From assembly GCF_004912135.1 (NCBI RefSeq), contig NZ_STGU01000011.1, positions 62,001 to 126,000 on the forward strand: 64,000 bases of DNA, given 5' to 3'. Under the pieces are notes generated by a model. The model was given only the letters and a program-made list of their open reading frames with translations, was not told the origin of the DNA and ran no database searches. Positions 17,985 through 27,358 of this stretch are shown piece after piece. Within the stretch, counting starts at the first letter, position 1. Every line of letters starts with the position of its first letter. Source of the stretch: Rhizobium rosettiformans W3. Lineage in GTDB: Bacteria; Pseudomonadota; Alphaproteobacteria; Rhizobiales; Rhizobiaceae. Position numbers and translations under genes: made by a program.

Positions 17985-19268
17985 ATGACTAGCGCACCCG
18001 TCCTCCATGCCGGCTTCTGTCGAGACTGTCTGACCGGGCAGGCCGAAGGCGTGCGCCGTTGCCGCGCCTGCGGCAGCCCACGGCTGGTCTATCATCCGGA
18101 ACTCTACGACCTCTCAATCGCCCATCTCGACTGTGATGCCTTCTATGCGTCCGTGGAAAAGCGCGACAATCCCGAACTGATCGACAAGCCCGTGATCATC
18201 GGCGGCGGCAAGCGCGGCGTGGTGTCGACCGCCTGCTATGTCGCCCGCATCCATGGCGTGCGCTCTGCCATGCCGATGTTCAAGGCGCTCGAGGCCTGCC
18301 CGCAGGCGGTGGTGATCAGGCCGGACATGGAGAAGTATGCGCGCGTGGGCCGCGAGATCAGGGCGATGATGGAGGAGCTGACGCCGTTGGTGCAGCCGAT
18401 CTCGATCGACGAGGCTTTCCTCGATCTGAGGGGTACGGAACTGCTGCACCACGATCCGCCGGCGCGGGTTCTTGCCCGGCTTGCCCGGCGCATCGAGCAG
18501 GAGATCGGCATCACCGTTTCCGTCGGCCTGTCCTACTGCAAGTTTCTGGCGAAGGTGGCGTCCGACCTGCAGAAGCCGCGGGGCTTCTCGGTCATCGGCG
18601 AAGCCAAGGCACTGTCCTTTCTCGCGGACAAGCCGGTGACGATGATCTGGGGCGTCGGAAAAGCCTTTGCCGCGACGCTGCATGCGGATGGGATCCGCAC
18701 GATCGGCCAGCTGCAGGTGATGGACGAGACCGATCTGATGCGGCGCTACGGCACGATGGGGCAGCGTCTGGCGCGCCTGGCCCGTGGGATCGACGATCGC
18801 ACCGTGCATCCCAATGACCCGGCCAAGAGCGTGTCGGCGGAAACGACATTCTTCGAGGACATCCACCGTCTCGATGATCTCGTGGTGCATCTGCGCGCAC
18901 TCTCGGAGAAAGTGGCCTGGCGGCTGAAGCGGCATGCGATTGCCGGTCAGACGGTCGTTTTGAAGCTCAAGACGTCGGACTTCAAGCTGCGCACGCGCAA
19001 CCGGCGGCTGGACGATCCGACGCAGCTTGCCGACCGCATCTTCCGGATCGGCATGTCGCTGCTCGAGAAGGAAACCGACGGCACGAAGTTTCGCCTGATC
19101 GGCATCGGCGTCAGCGATCTGCAGGATTCGACCTTGGCCGATCCGCCCGATCTCGTGGATGCACAGGCATCCCGGCGGGCGGCGGCAGAGGCGGCCATGG
19201 ACAAATTGCGCGACAAGTTCGGCAAGGGGACCGTGCAGACGGGTTACACCTTCCCATCCAAACGATAG
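17985..19268 (+). CDS. dinB: DNA polymerase IV (Y family) with N-terminal zinc-ribbon-like extension
   Basis: Error-prone translesion polymerase induced by DNA damage. It has 427 residues. Catalytic acidic residues are D49 in [15 protein letters not shown] and D142-E143 in SIDEAFLDL; the helix-hairpin-helix and little-finger regions follow. An unusual N-terminal part has C12-x2-C15 and C26-x2-C29, like a zinc ribbon, ahead of the polymerase palm. I recall such extensions in other rhizobial Pol IV proteins. No strong Shine-Dalgarno is seen because the LexA box occupies its place. SOS control is therefore inferred from a perfect LexA site. Confidence 0.95.
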   Translation: MTSAPVLHAGFCRDCLTGQAEGVRRCRACGSPRLVYHPELYDLSIAHLDCDAFYASVEKRDNPELIDKPVIIGGGKRGVVSTACYVARIHGVRSAMPMFKALEACPQAVVIRPDMEKYARVGREIRAMMEELTPLVQPISIDEAFLDLRGTELLHHDPPARVLARLARRIEQEIGITVSVGLSYCKFLAKVASDLQKPRGFSVIGEAKALSFLADKPVTMIWGVGKAFAATLHADGIRTIGQLQVMDETDLMRRYGTMGQRLARLARGIDDRTVHPNDPAKSVSAETTFFEDIHRLDDLVVHLRALSEKVAWRLKRHAIAGQTVVLKLKTSDFKLRTRNRRLDDPTQLADRIFRIGMSLLEKETDGTKFRLIGIGVSDLQDSTLADPPDLVDAQASRRAAAEAAMDKLRDKFGKGTVQTGYTFPSKR

Positions 19269-19276
19269 GCCACCAC

Positions 19277-20074
19277 GTGACGCATGCAGCCAGCGGCATC
19301 GACAAAGATCAGCCTCGGCGAGCCGGCAGCCATACCGGGCGGCTGCGGCTGTTTCGGATTGCAGCGGCTCATCGAAGGACAGGGCGCAACGACCTGATGC
19401 TTGGCGCGATCCTCGCCTTCGTCGCCGGCGCGATGAATGCCGGCGGCTTTCTGGCGATCGGGCACTATACCTCGCATATGACCGGCATCGTCTCCGCGAT
19501 CGCCGACAACCTGGCACTCGGGCTCTTCGGCCTTGTTGGCTCAGGCGTCGTGCTTCTCGTCAGCTTCATCCTCGGCGCTGCCTGCTCGGCCATTCTGATC
19601 AACTGGGCACGGCGCCATGCGCGGCGGCAGCAATATGCCTATCCGCTGGCGCTCGAATCCGGGTTGCTGATTGCCTTTGCCGGGATTGGCGCCGTGGTTT
19701 CCCCTGAAGCCGCCGCCCCGGTCACCGCAGTGCTGCTCTGCTTCGTGATGGGGCTGCAGAACGCGACGATCACCAAGATATCGGGCGCGCGCATCCGCAC
19801 CACCCACCTCACCGGCATGATCACCGACATGGGGATCGAGCTCGGCAAGCTCGCCTATTGCAGCCTTGCGCGTGCTCTCGACCACCCACCGATCGTGGCG
19901 GACGGCCGAAAGCTTTCCATTCTGCTGCCGATCGTCGGCATGTTTTTCCTGGGCGGACTTGTCGGGGCGCTCGGCTTCAAGCATCTCGGCCACGCATTCT
20001 CTCTGCCGATCGCCGCGCTGCTGCTGGCGGTTGCTTCGCCGCAGCTTCGACCACGCCCGACTGCCGGCCTCTGA
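19277..20074 (+). CDS. DUF1275 (YoaK-like) membrane protein
   Basis: An integral membrane protein with about six helices. LAFVAGAMNAGGFLAIGHYT and FVMGLQNATITKISGARIRTTHLTG are characteristic of DUF1275. The frame begins with GTG at 19277 and gives 265 residues. The first 40 are basic and an ATG at 19397 (MLGAILAF) would give 225, so the start is uncertain. It is 8 bases after dinB, so read-through from the SOS promoter is possible. The function is unknown. Confidence 0.8.
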   Translation: MTHAASGIDKDQPRRAGSHTGRLRLFRIAAAHRRTGRNDLMLGAILAFVAGAMNAGGFLAIGHYTSHMTGIVSAIADNLALGLFGLVGSGVVLLVSFILGAACSAILINWARRHARRQQYAYPLALESGLLIAFAGIGAVVSPEAAAPVTAVLLCFVMGLQNATITKISGARIRTTHLTGMITDMGIELGKLAYCSLARALDHPPIVADGRKLSILLPIVGMFFLGGLVGALGFKHLGHAFSLPIAALLLAVASPQLRPRPTAGL

Positions 20075-20212
20075 TCGTGAGCTTGATGTGACACCTGTGG
20101 ACAGTTGATCACAGCGACGTGACAAGGCCGCGCTCTGCCGTTTCACAAAACTTTTCTTAAACATCGCCTCATAGACTGCTTGCATTCAGTTTTGCGTTTC
20201 AAGTGGTCGACC

Positions 20213-21445
20213 ATGTTTCAGCGTTTCGCCCTCGCCTTCAGCCTATCTCTTGCGGCCAGCACGGCACTGGCCGCGGAGGGTCCGTTGCAGATCTTCGTCT
20301 CGAAGGCCGATCAGTCGCTCACCGTCTATGACGGCGACAAGGTCGTGGCGACGTCCAAGGTTTCGACCGGCAAACCCGGGCACACGACGCCTTCCGGCAT
20401 CTTTTCGATCCTGGAAAAGCGCAAATATCACGAGTCTAATCTCTATTCGAACGCGCCGATGCCCTTCATGCAGCGGCTGACATGGTCGGGGATTGCCCTG
20501 CATGAGGGCAAGGTTCCGAACCATCCGGCCTCGCATGGCTGCGTGCGCCTGCCGAACGGCTTTGCCAAGACGCTGTTCCAGATGACCGAACGCGGGGCGC
20601 ACGTGATCATCACCGACGATCCGGTGGTGCCCAAGCCTGTCGTCCACGCCAATCTGTTCACGCCGAGGCTGCCAGTCGACGATGGTGGGCTCTTGTCGGA
20701 CGTCGAATTGCGGCCCGGCCGGGTTGAGGCGGGACTGAAGCCTGTGGAAGTGGCGATGAATTCCGTCACACCCCGCAGCGGTGCGGAGACCAAGCTGACG
20801 ATCGAGGAGCCGCCACCGCTCAGGATCCTCATCACACGCCGCACCCAGCGCGATGTCGCGATGGACGTGCAGCGGCTGTTGAACCAGCTGGGCTTCGATT
20901 CCGGCGTTCCGGACGGTCTGCTTGGCTCGCGGACAATTGCGGCGATCAAGGCCTTCAAGGACAAGAATGCCATCGAAAAGGATCCGGAAATCCTGTCGAA
21001 GCCGTTCCTGGTTGCGCTCTACGAGCAAGCCGGCGAAGACCATCCGCCCATGGGCCAGTTGATGATCCGGCAGAAGTTCCAGCCGCTCTTCTCTGCCCCC
21101 ATCGATCTCAAGGAGCCTGAAAAGGCGCTGGGCACCCATTTCCTCGAAGCGACCGATGTCGACCGCTTCAAGCGCAAGGCGGTGTGGCGCGGCGTGACGC
21201 TCGACGACCACCTGCCCGCCTCTACCCAGAAGCGGCTTGGGATCACGATCCCCGCAGACGATCCTGCACTCTTCACGGCTGAAGCTGCGCTTTCGCGCAT
21301 CGTGATGCCCGATGAGCTGCGCGCCCGCATCGAGACCATGCTGAGCGAAGGGTCATCGATCACCATTTCCGACACGGGGCTCGGTTCCGAGACCGGGAAC
21401 GGGACGGATTTCATCACCGTGACGCGGGCCAGGCCGAAGGCCTGA
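20213..21445 (+). CDS. L,D-transpeptidase (YkuD family) with peptidoglycan-binding domain
   Basis: Periplasmic enzyme expected to form or anchor 3-3 peptidoglycan links. It has 410 residues with a signal peptide ending near ALAAEG. The YkuD domain (about 25-160) has the catalytic HPASHGCVRLPNG, with Cys about residue 110. A peptidoglycan-binding-like repeat (MDVQRLLNQLGFDSGVPDGL) lies near 218-260. The ATG at 20213 gives a proper signal sequence; an in-frame TTG at 20180 is less likely. It converges on dnaE with a 2-base gap, so it needs its own promoter upstream. Confidence 0.88.
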   Translation: MFQRFALAFSLSLAASTALAAEGPLQIFVSKADQSLTVYDGDKVVATSKVSTGKPGHTTPSGIFSILEKRKYHESNLYSNAPMPFMQRLTWSGIALHEGKVPNHPASHGCVRLPNGFAKTLFQMTERGAHVIITDDPVVPKPVVHANLFTPRLPVDDGGLLSDVELRPGRVEAGLKPVEVAMNSVTPRSGAETKLTIEEPPPLRILITRRTQRDVAMDVQRLLNQLGFDSGVPDGLLGSRTIAAIKAFKDKNAIEKDPEILSKPFLVALYEQAGEDHPPMGQLMIRQKFQPLFSAPIDLKEPEKALGTHFLEATDVDRFKRKAVWRGVTLDDHLPASTQKRLGITIPADDPALFTAEAALSRIVMPDELRARIETMLSEGSSITISDTGLGSETGNGTDFITVTRARPKA

Positions 21446-21447
21446 AC

Positions 21448-24400
21448 TCAGACCAGCTCCACATCCAGAACGCCGGGCGTCGAGCGCATCGCCGCTGCGA
21501 TCTCCGGCGAAATCCGGAAGCGCTCGGTGAGTTCGACCTCGATCTCGCGCTGTCCCTCGTCCTTGATGACTATGAAGGAGACGAGGCCGTCGCCGCGGGC
21601 GTTGAGATGGGCTGCCACGGCACGCAAGGGGCCGGAATCGCGGACATAGACCCGCATGGCCTTCTGCATCCGGATCGACTGCTCTTCCAGCGACTGGGCC
21701 GTCTGAATGCGCAGGCCGATACCTTCGGGTCGTTCCTCGGCCTGAACCGTGATGACGAGAGACTTTCCCGCTTCCAGAAGATCGCGATACTGGTTCAGAC
21801 CTTCCGAGAACAGAACGGCCTCGTACTGCCCCGACGCATCCGAAAATGTCACGATGCCCATCTTGTTGCCGGTGCGGGTCTTGCGCTCCTGCTTCGAGAT
21901 GACCGTGCCGGCAAGGCGGCCCGCCGTCGCGCCCTGCTTCACCGCCACCGAGAAATCCGCAAAGTTCTGAACGCGCAGCTTTTCCAGCAGGTCGCGATAG
22001 GCATCAAGCGGGTGTGCAGACAGATAGAAGCCGAGCACCTGAAATTCGCGCATCAGCTTTTCGGAGGAGAGCCAAGGCGTGTAGGGTGCAAAGGCAATGC
22101 GCTCGGGGCCGCTCGCGCCGCCTGCACCGAACATGTCGGACTGGCCGCTGACGGCATTTTCCTGGGCGCGCTGGGCGTACCCCATGATCCTGTCGATGCT
22201 GCCGACGAGCTCGGCGCGGTCGCGGCCGAAACAATCGAAGGCGCCGGCGGCAATCAGGCTTTCGAAGACGCGTCGGTTGATCTGCTTCGGGTCGATCCTG
22301 AGGCAGAAGTCCTCGATGCTGTCGAAGGGCTTGTCGCCACGTACCTCGACGATGTGGTCCACGGCACCTTCACCCACGCCCTTGATGGCGGCGAGCGCGT
22401 AATAGATGCGGTTCGGGCCGGTCTGGAAATGGCGGTAGGAGGTCTGGACCGAGGGCGGCACCACTTCGATGCCGAGACGGCCGGCATCCTGGCGGAAGTC
22501 GACCAGTTTTTCCGTGTTCGACATGTCGAGCGTCATCGAGGCGGCGAGGAACTCGACCGGATAATGCGCCTTCATGTAGGCCGTCTGATAGGAGACGATA
22601 GCGTAGGCTGCCGCGTGCGACTTGTTGAAGCCGTAGTTGGCGAACTTGGCCAAGAGTTCGAAGATGTTGGTCGCCTGGGGCTTGGACACGCCATTCTTCA
22701 TCGCACCGTCGACGAAACGGGCGGACTGCTTGTCCATTTCCTCTTTGATCTTCTTACCCATGGCGCGGCGCAGAAGGTCGGCTTCGCCGAGCGAGTAGCC
22801 CGACAGGACCTGAGCGATCTGCATGACCTGCTCCTGGTAGACGATAACGCCCTGGGTTTCCTTCAAGAGGTAATCGATCTTCGGATGGACGGAGGCAACC
22901 TCCTCCTCGCCATGCTTGCGGGCGTTGTAGACGGGGATGTTCTCCATCGGGCCCGGACGGTAGAGCGCCACGAGCGCGATGATGTCCTCGATGCAGTCCG
23001 GGCGCATGCCGATCAGGGCCTTGCGCATGCCGGCACTTTCCACCTGGAAGACGCCGACGGTTTCGCCGCGTGACAGCATGTCATAGGTCTTGACGTCATC
23101 GAGCGGGATCGCCGCCAGATCGACCTTGATGCCCCGTTGTTCCTCGACGAAATCGACCGCCGTCTTCAAAACGGTCAGCGTCTTCAGGCCGAGGAAGTCG
23201 AACTTCACGAGGCCGGCCTGTTCGACCCATTTCATGTTGAACTGGGTGACCGGCATGTCCGAGCGCGGATCGCGATACATCGGCACCAGCTTCGACAACG
23301 GGCGGTCACCGATGACGATACCGGCGGCGTGGGTCGAGGCGTGACGGTAGAGGCCTTCGATCTTCTGGGCGATTTCCAGGAGGCGCGCGACGACAGGCTC
23401 CTCGTCGGCCGCCTCGCGCAGCTTCGGCTCCTCCTCGATCGCCTTCGACAGCGGCGTCGGATTGGCCGGATTGTTCGGCACGAGCTTACAGATCTTGTCG
23501 ACCTGACCATAGGGCATTTCGAGCACGCGGCCGACGTCGCGCAGAGCCGCACGGGCCTGCAGCGAACCGAAGGTGATGATCTGGCCCACCTGCTCGCGGC
23601 CATATTTACGCTGGACGTAGCGGATGACCTCTTCGCGGCGCTCCTGGCAGAAGTCGATGTCGAAGTCGGGCATCGAGACGCGTTCCGGATTGAGGAAGCG
23701 CTCGAAGAGCAGCGAGAAGCGAAGCGGATCGACGTCGGTAATCGTCAGCGCATAGGCAACCAGCGAGCCCGCACCGGAACCACGGCCCGGGCCGACCGGG
23801 ATGTCATGCTGCTTGGCCCATTTGATGAAGTCCGAAACGATCAGGAAGTAGCCCGGAAACTTCATGCGCTCGATGACCGAGAGCTCGAATTCCAGCCGCT
23901 CGCGGTAATCCTTTTCCTCGTAGCCCGGCGCCATGCCGAGCGCCGCGAGGCGCTGGTCGAGACCCTCGACCGCCTGGCGGCGAAGCTCGAGCGCTTCCTC
24001 GCGTTCGGCCTCTTCCGGGTCATCACTGCCGCCGGTGAAGCGCGGCAGGATCGGCTTGCGGGTATCGAGGATGAAGGAGCAGCGTCGTGCGATCTCGACG
24101 GAATTCTCGAGCGCTTCCGGCAGATCGGCGAAGAGCTTCATCATGTCTGCCCGGCTCTTCAGATAATGATCCGGGGTCAGACGGAAGCGGTCATCGTTGG
24201 AGACGATGGCGTTGTGGGCCACAGCCATCAAGGCGTCATGGGCGTCATAGTCATCCCGCGCCGGGAAGAAGGCCTCGTTGGTGGCGACCAGCGGAATATC
24301 ATGCTGATAGGCGAGCTGCACCATGCGCCGCTCATGCGTGCGATCGTATTCCCCGTGCCGCTGGAGTTCGACATAGAGCCGATCACCGAACAGTTGTTTC

Positions 24401-24948
24401 AGCGCAAGAAGCCGGCTTTCCGCCTGAGCCTTGTGCCCGTCTTTCAGCATCCTGTCGACAGGACCGCCGCCAGCGCCAGTGAGCAGGATCAGCCCTTCAG
24501 TGCCGCTCTCCTCGAACCAGGAGAGCTTCACATGCGTCGGCTGCCCGGCATCGCCACCGAGATAGGCACGGCTCACCAGATCGACGAGCCGTTCATACCC
24601 GTCTGCGTCAGAGGCCAGAACAACGACTGAGGGCAGATCCGGGAGATGCCCGTTGCCACCGCGTTTTTCACCGGTGGCATCCTCCATGTCGATCGAGAGC
24701 TGGCAGCCGATGATCGGCTGGATACCGTCCCCGAGTGCTTTCTGGGAGAACTCCAGCGCGACGAAGAGATTGTTGGTATCGGTGATTGCGATCGCCGGCT
24801 GCTCATCGGCAACAGCCTTGCCGAGGATCTTCTTAAGCGGCAGAGCGCCTTCGAGCAGCGAATAGGCGGAATGCACCCTCAGATGCACAAAACCGGGGCC
24901 ATTGCCCAGCCCACCGGACGCTTCCTTAACGACGCTGTCCTCGCCCAT
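21448..24948 (-). CDS. dnaE: DNA polymerase III subunit alpha
   Basis: Replicative polymerase catalytic subunit, 1166 residues. The N-terminal PHP domain begins with FVHLRVHSAYSLLEGAL near 21-37. The palm carries PDFDIDF with catalytic aspartates near 420-427. A tandem helix-hairpin-helix region and OB-fold (LAGTVISKQERKTRTGNKMG) follow. Its size and order match the DnaE1 class. Upstream in the same orientation is a LexA-controlled 28-residue peptide gene, separated from dnaE by a GC-rich hairpin, so part of dnaE transcription might respond to DNA damage. Confidence 0.97.
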   Translation of the reverse strand: MGEDSVVKEASGGLGNGPGFVHLRVHSAYSLLEGALPLKKILGKAVADEQPAIAITDTNNLFVALEFSQKALGDGIQPIIGCQLSIDMEDATGEKRGGNGHLPDLPSVVVLASDADGYERLVDLVSRAYLGGDAGQPTHVKLSWFEESGTEGLILLTGAGGGPVDRMLKDGHKAQAESRLLALKQLFGDRLYVELQRHGEYDRTHERRMVQLAYQHDIPLVATNEAFFPARDDYDAHDALMAVAHNAIVSNDDRFRLTPDHYLKSRADMMKLFADLPEALENSVEIARRCSFILDTRKPILPRFTGGSDDPEEAEREEALELRRQAVEGLDQRLAALGMAPGYEEKDYRERLEFELSVIERMKFPGYFLIVSDFIKWAKQHDIPVGPGRGSGAGSLVAYALTITDVDPLRFSLLFERFLNPERVSMPDFDIDFCQERREEVIRYVQRKYGREQVGQIITFGSLQARAALRDVGRVLEMPYGQVDKICKLVPNNPANPTPLSKAIEEEPKLREAADEEPVVARLLEIAQKIEGLYRHASTHAAGIVIGDRPLSKLVPMYRDPRSDMPVTQFNMKWVEQAGLVKFDFLGLKTLTVLKTAVDFVEEQRGIKVDLAAIPLDDVKTYDMLSRGETVGVFQVESAGMRKALIGMRPDCIEDIIALVALYRPGPMENIPVYNARKHGEEEVASVHPKIDYLLKETQGVIVYQEQVMQIAQVLSGYSLGEADLLRRAMGKKIKEEMDKQSARFVDGAMKNGVSKPQATNIFELLAKFANYGFNKSHAAAYAIVSYQTAYMKAHYPVEFLAASMTLDMSNTEKLVDFRQDAGRLGIEVVPPSVQTSYRHFQTGPNRIYYALAAIKGVGEGAVDHIVEVRGDKPFDSIEDFCLRIDPKQINRRVFESLIAAGAFDCFGRDRAELVGSIDRIMGYAQRAQENAVSGQSDMFGAGGASGPERIAFAPYTPWLSSEKLMREFQVLGFYLSAHPLDAYRDLLEKLRVQNFADFSVAVKQGATAGRLAGTVISKQERKTRTGNKMGIVTFSDASGQYEAVLFSEGLNQYRDLLEAGKSLVITVQAEERPEGIGLRIQTAQSLEEQSIRMQKAMRVYVRDSGPLRAVAAHLNARGDGLVSFIVIKDEGQREIEVELTERFRISPEIAAAMRSTPGVLDVELV

Positions 24949-25021
24949 ACCGCTTCATTCCTTGCTTCATGAATCGGTCGGGATTTTCGGTCTTCGCGTC
25001 CGCGAAGTCCAGAAGGAAGTC

Positions 25022-25056
25022 GGGCGGCAAAGCCTTCCTCACCAGCTTTGCCGCCC
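25022..25056 (-). terminator. 12-bp perfect hairpin between the small peptide gene and dnaE
   Basis: GGGCGGCAAAGC and GCTTTGCCGCCC pair perfectly over 12 bp. It starts 6 bases after the stop of the peptide gene. No long T-run follows on the minus strand, so termination may be partial and allow read-through into dnaE. Confidence 0.55.
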
Positions 25057-25062
25057 TTAATT

Positions 25063-25149
25063 TCAGAGAGCCATCATCAGCAGAGTCATGCTGGATACGA
25101 AGACGGCCATCGAGGCAAATGCAGCAACGTCGCGAAGAATATCGGTCAT
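25063..25149 (-). CDS. 28-residue SOS-controlled membrane peptide (SidA-like candidate)
   Basis: The ATG at 25147-25149 opens a 28-codon frame ending in TGA at 25063-25065. It starts MTDILRDVAAFASMAVF and continues as an unbroken hydrophobic segment to the end, so a single membrane helix from about residue 8 to 28. AAGGAG lies 6 bases before the ATG. The promoter contains a perfect LexA box in its spacer. Family knowledge: Caulobacter SidA is a 29-residue SOS-induced membrane peptide that blocks division through FtsW/FtsN. Homology cannot be judged by eye at this length. I infer an SOS-induced membrane peptide with a possible checkpoint role. Confidence 0.75.
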   Translation of the reverse strand: MTDILRDVAAFASMAVFVSSMTLLMMAL

Positions 25150-25177
25150 CTCTGTCTCCTTGTCCCTTTATGTTTTT

Positions 25178-25206
25178 ATTTTGTTCTTATCTTGTTCCAA
25201 AGTCAA
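25178..25206 (-). promoter_or_regulatory. Promoter of the 28-residue peptide gene
   Basis: On the minus strand TTGACT (25206-25201), a 17-base spacer, then CAAAAT (25183-25178). Transcription would start near 25171, leaving a leader of about 22 bases with the AAGGAG site. Confidence 0.65.
25183..25197. promoter_or_regulatory. LexA (SOS) box inside the peptide promoter
   Basis: GTTCTTATCTTGTTC on the plus strand is a perfect GTTC-N7-GTTC, identical in form to the dinB box. It fills the -35/-10 spacer, the ideal position for repression. Confidence 0.87.
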
Positions 25207-25210
25207 CCCA

Positions 25211-25248
25211 AAAAGACCGTGAACCTCGGTAGAGCGATTCTACCGAGG
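25211..25248 (-). terminator. Terminator of the lolC-lolD operon
   Basis: CCTCGGTAGA and TCTACCGAGG form a perfect 10-bp stem with a 5-base loop; on the minus strand TTCACGGTCTTTTT follows. It insulates the LexA-controlled promoter from lolD transcription. Confidence 0.65.
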
Positions 25249-25279
25249 CACGGGCCTGCTTCAGACTGGGATTTGGGTC

Positions 25280-25987
25280 TTAGACCTCGAGTTCGACGAC
25301 CTTGCCGTCGACGAGGGTCACACAGCGATCCATGCGGCGCGCGATGTCGTGATTGTGGGTCGCGATCATGGCCGAAAGACCGGACTGGCGGACGAGCGCT
25401 TCAAGCGCCGAGAAGACGTAGCTCGCCGTCTCCGGATCAAGGTTGCCGGTCGGCTCGTCTGCGAGCAAGACAAGCGGCGCATTGGCAACCGCACGGGCAA
25501 TGGCGACACGCTGCTGCTCACCGCCGGACAATTCGGCAGGCCGGTGGTCGGCACGGTGGCCGACGCGCATATAGTCAAGAAGCTGCTTGGCGCGTTCTGC
25601 GGCTTCCGGCTTGGACAGTCCCGCAATCAGCTGCGGCATCATTACATTTTCCAGCGCGGAGAATTCCGGCAGGAGATGGTGAAACTGATAGACGAAGCCA
25701 ATCGACTTGCGGCGGATGGCGGTGCGCTCCTCATCGCCGAGCTCCTGGCAGGCGACACCGCCCACGGTGACTTCGCCGCCGTCGGGGTGTTCGAGCAGCC
25801 CCGCCACATGCAGAAGCGTCGACTTGCCGGTTCCGGACGGCGCGACCAGCGCGACCGTCTCACCGCTTCGCAGCGTGAAGTCCGCCCCCTTGAGGATCGA
25901 GAGGACTGTCTCGCCCTGGCCATAATGGCGATCGATGCCGGTGAGCGTGAGAACCACGTCTTTTGCCATTGATTTCGGCATCCTCAT
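25280..25987 (-). CDS. lolD: Lipoprotein-releasing ABC transporter ATPase LolD
   Basis: ATPase of the LolCDE machine that releases outer-membrane lipoproteins from the inner membrane. It has 235 residues with Walker [10 protein letters not shown] near 49-57, Q-loop [11 protein letters not shown], signature ELSGGEQQR and Walker [14 protein letters not shown]. The start ATG overlaps the lolC stop (ATGA), so translation is coupled. Internal ATGs three and six codons on are alternatives. The hairpin downstream ends the operon. Confidence 0.94.
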   Translation of the reverse strand: MRMPKSMAKDVVLTLTGIDRHYGQGETVLSILKGADFTLRSGETVALVAPSGTGKSTLLHVAGLLEHPDGGEVTVGGVACQELGDEERTAIRRKSIGFVYQFHHLLPEFSALENVMMPQLIAGLSKPEAAERAKQLLDYMRVGHRADHRPAELSGGEQQRVAIARAVANAPLVLLADEPTGNLDPETASYVFSALEALVRQSGLSAMIATHNHDIARRMDRCVTLVDGKVVELEV

Positions 25988-27291
25988 TCGTAACGCAGGG
26001 CCTGAACCGGATCCAGGCGCGAAGCCCGCCAGGCCGGGAAGATGGTCGCCATGAAGGACAGGCTGAGTGCCATGATGACGACGGAGAGCGTCTCGCTCAT
26101 GTTCATGTCGGCCGGCAGCTGGCTCAGGAAATAGAGTTCCGGATCGAAGAGCACGGTGCCGGAGACCCAGGAGAAGAACTGGCGGATGCTCTCGATGTTG
26201 AGACAGACGATCACGCCCAGAAAGACGCCGGCGATCGTGCCAACCGTGCCGATCGCGGCACCCGTCATGAAGAAGATCCGCATGATCGCGCCCGAGGTCG
26301 CGCCCATGGTGCGCAGGATGGCGATGTCGCTTGCCTTGTCCTTCACCAGCATGATCAGGCCGGAGATGATGTTCAAGGCGGCGACCAGAACGATCAGCGT
26401 CAGGATCATGAACATGACATTGCGCTCGACCTGCAGTGCGGAGAAGAAGGTCTGGTTGCGCTGGCGCCAGTCGGTGAGGAAGATCTGGCGACCGGCGGCC
26501 TCCTCGATCTGCGGGCGCAGCTCGTCGACGGCGTCGGGATCGGCGATGAAGAGCTCGATCGACTGGACGATGCCCTCGACGTTGAAATAAAGCTGGGCCT
26601 CCTCGAGCGGCATATAGATGATCGAGGCGTCATACTCGGACATGCCGATCTCGAAGATGCCGGAGACCGGGTAGGATTTGACGCGCGGATTGACACCGAG
26701 CGGCGTGACATCGCCCTCCGGCGAGACCAGCGTGATGGTGTCGCCCGCGGCCAGACCAAGCTGCGCGGCCATGCGCGATCCGATCAAGACGCCCTGCCCC
26801 GTGGCAAAGCCGACCATGTCCCCGGAGCGGATGTTGGACGACACGACGGTGAGCTTGGTCAAATCATCCGGCCGGATGCCGCGCACGAGCGCGCCGCTGC
26901 CGGCCCCTTCACGACCCGAGGCCAGCGTCTGGCCCTCGACCAACGGCAGCGCCATGGTGACGCCCGGGACTGCCGCAAAACGTTCGGCAAGCCCGGCATA
27001 ATCACTCAGGGGCTGGTCGACGGCCTGGACGATCATATGGCCGTTGATGCCCAGGATGCGCGAGACGAGTTCGGTGCGAAAGCCGTTCATCACGGCCATG
27101 ACTATGATCAGGGTCGCAACACCCAGCATGATCCCGATGAAGGAGAAGCCGGCGATCACGGAGATGAAGGCTTCCTTGCGGCGGGCGCGCAGATAGCGCC
27201 AGGCCACCATGCGCTCAAAGCCGGAAAAGGCGCGCGCGGATGCCGCCTTCCCCTTGTCTGCCGTCTCGTTGCCAGCGGCCGTCTTCGCCAT
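25984..27291 (-). CDS. lolC: Lipoprotein-releasing ABC transporter permease LolC/LolE
   Basis: Permease with 435 residues, one membrane helix near 35-60, a large periplasmic domain and three C-terminal helices, the FtsX/MacB topology. The N-terminal [24 protein letters not shown] is the conserved family start. Only one permease gene is present, so it probably acts as a homodimer (LolF-like) with LolD. The start ATG 27291 has AAGGAGAG directly upstream; the longer frame to 27327 was rejected. Confidence 0.92.
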   Translation of the reverse strand: MAKTAAGNETADKGKAASARAFSGFERMVAWRYLRARRKEAFISVIAGFSFIGIMLGVATLIIVMAVMNGFRTELVSRILGINGHMIVQAVDQPLSDYAGLAERFAAVPGVTMALPLVEGQTLASGREGAGSGALVRGIRPDDLTKLTVVSSNIRSGDMVGFATGQGVLIGSRMAAQLGLAAGDTITLVSPEGDVTPLGVNPRVKSYPVSGIFEIGMSEYDASIIYMPLEEAQLYFNVEGIVQSIELFIADPDAVDELRPQIEEAAGRQIFLTDWRQRNQTFFSALQVERNVMFMILTLIVLVAALNIISGLIMLVKDKASDIAILRTMGATSGAIMRIFFMTGAAIGTVGTIAGVFLGVIVCLNIESIRQFFSWVSGTVLFDPELYFLSQLPADMNMSETLSVVIMALSLSFMATIFPAWRASRLDPVQALRYE

Positions 27292-27358
27292 GGTCTCTCC
27301 TTGCCTCGGGATTGCGATCTCGCGCACCCAGTCTCGGTTCGGCTTGAGGCGAAAAGCC

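Noticed and set aside
23137..24630. 497-codon plus-strand frame
   Set aside because: Antisense to dnaE, whose motifs are unambiguous.
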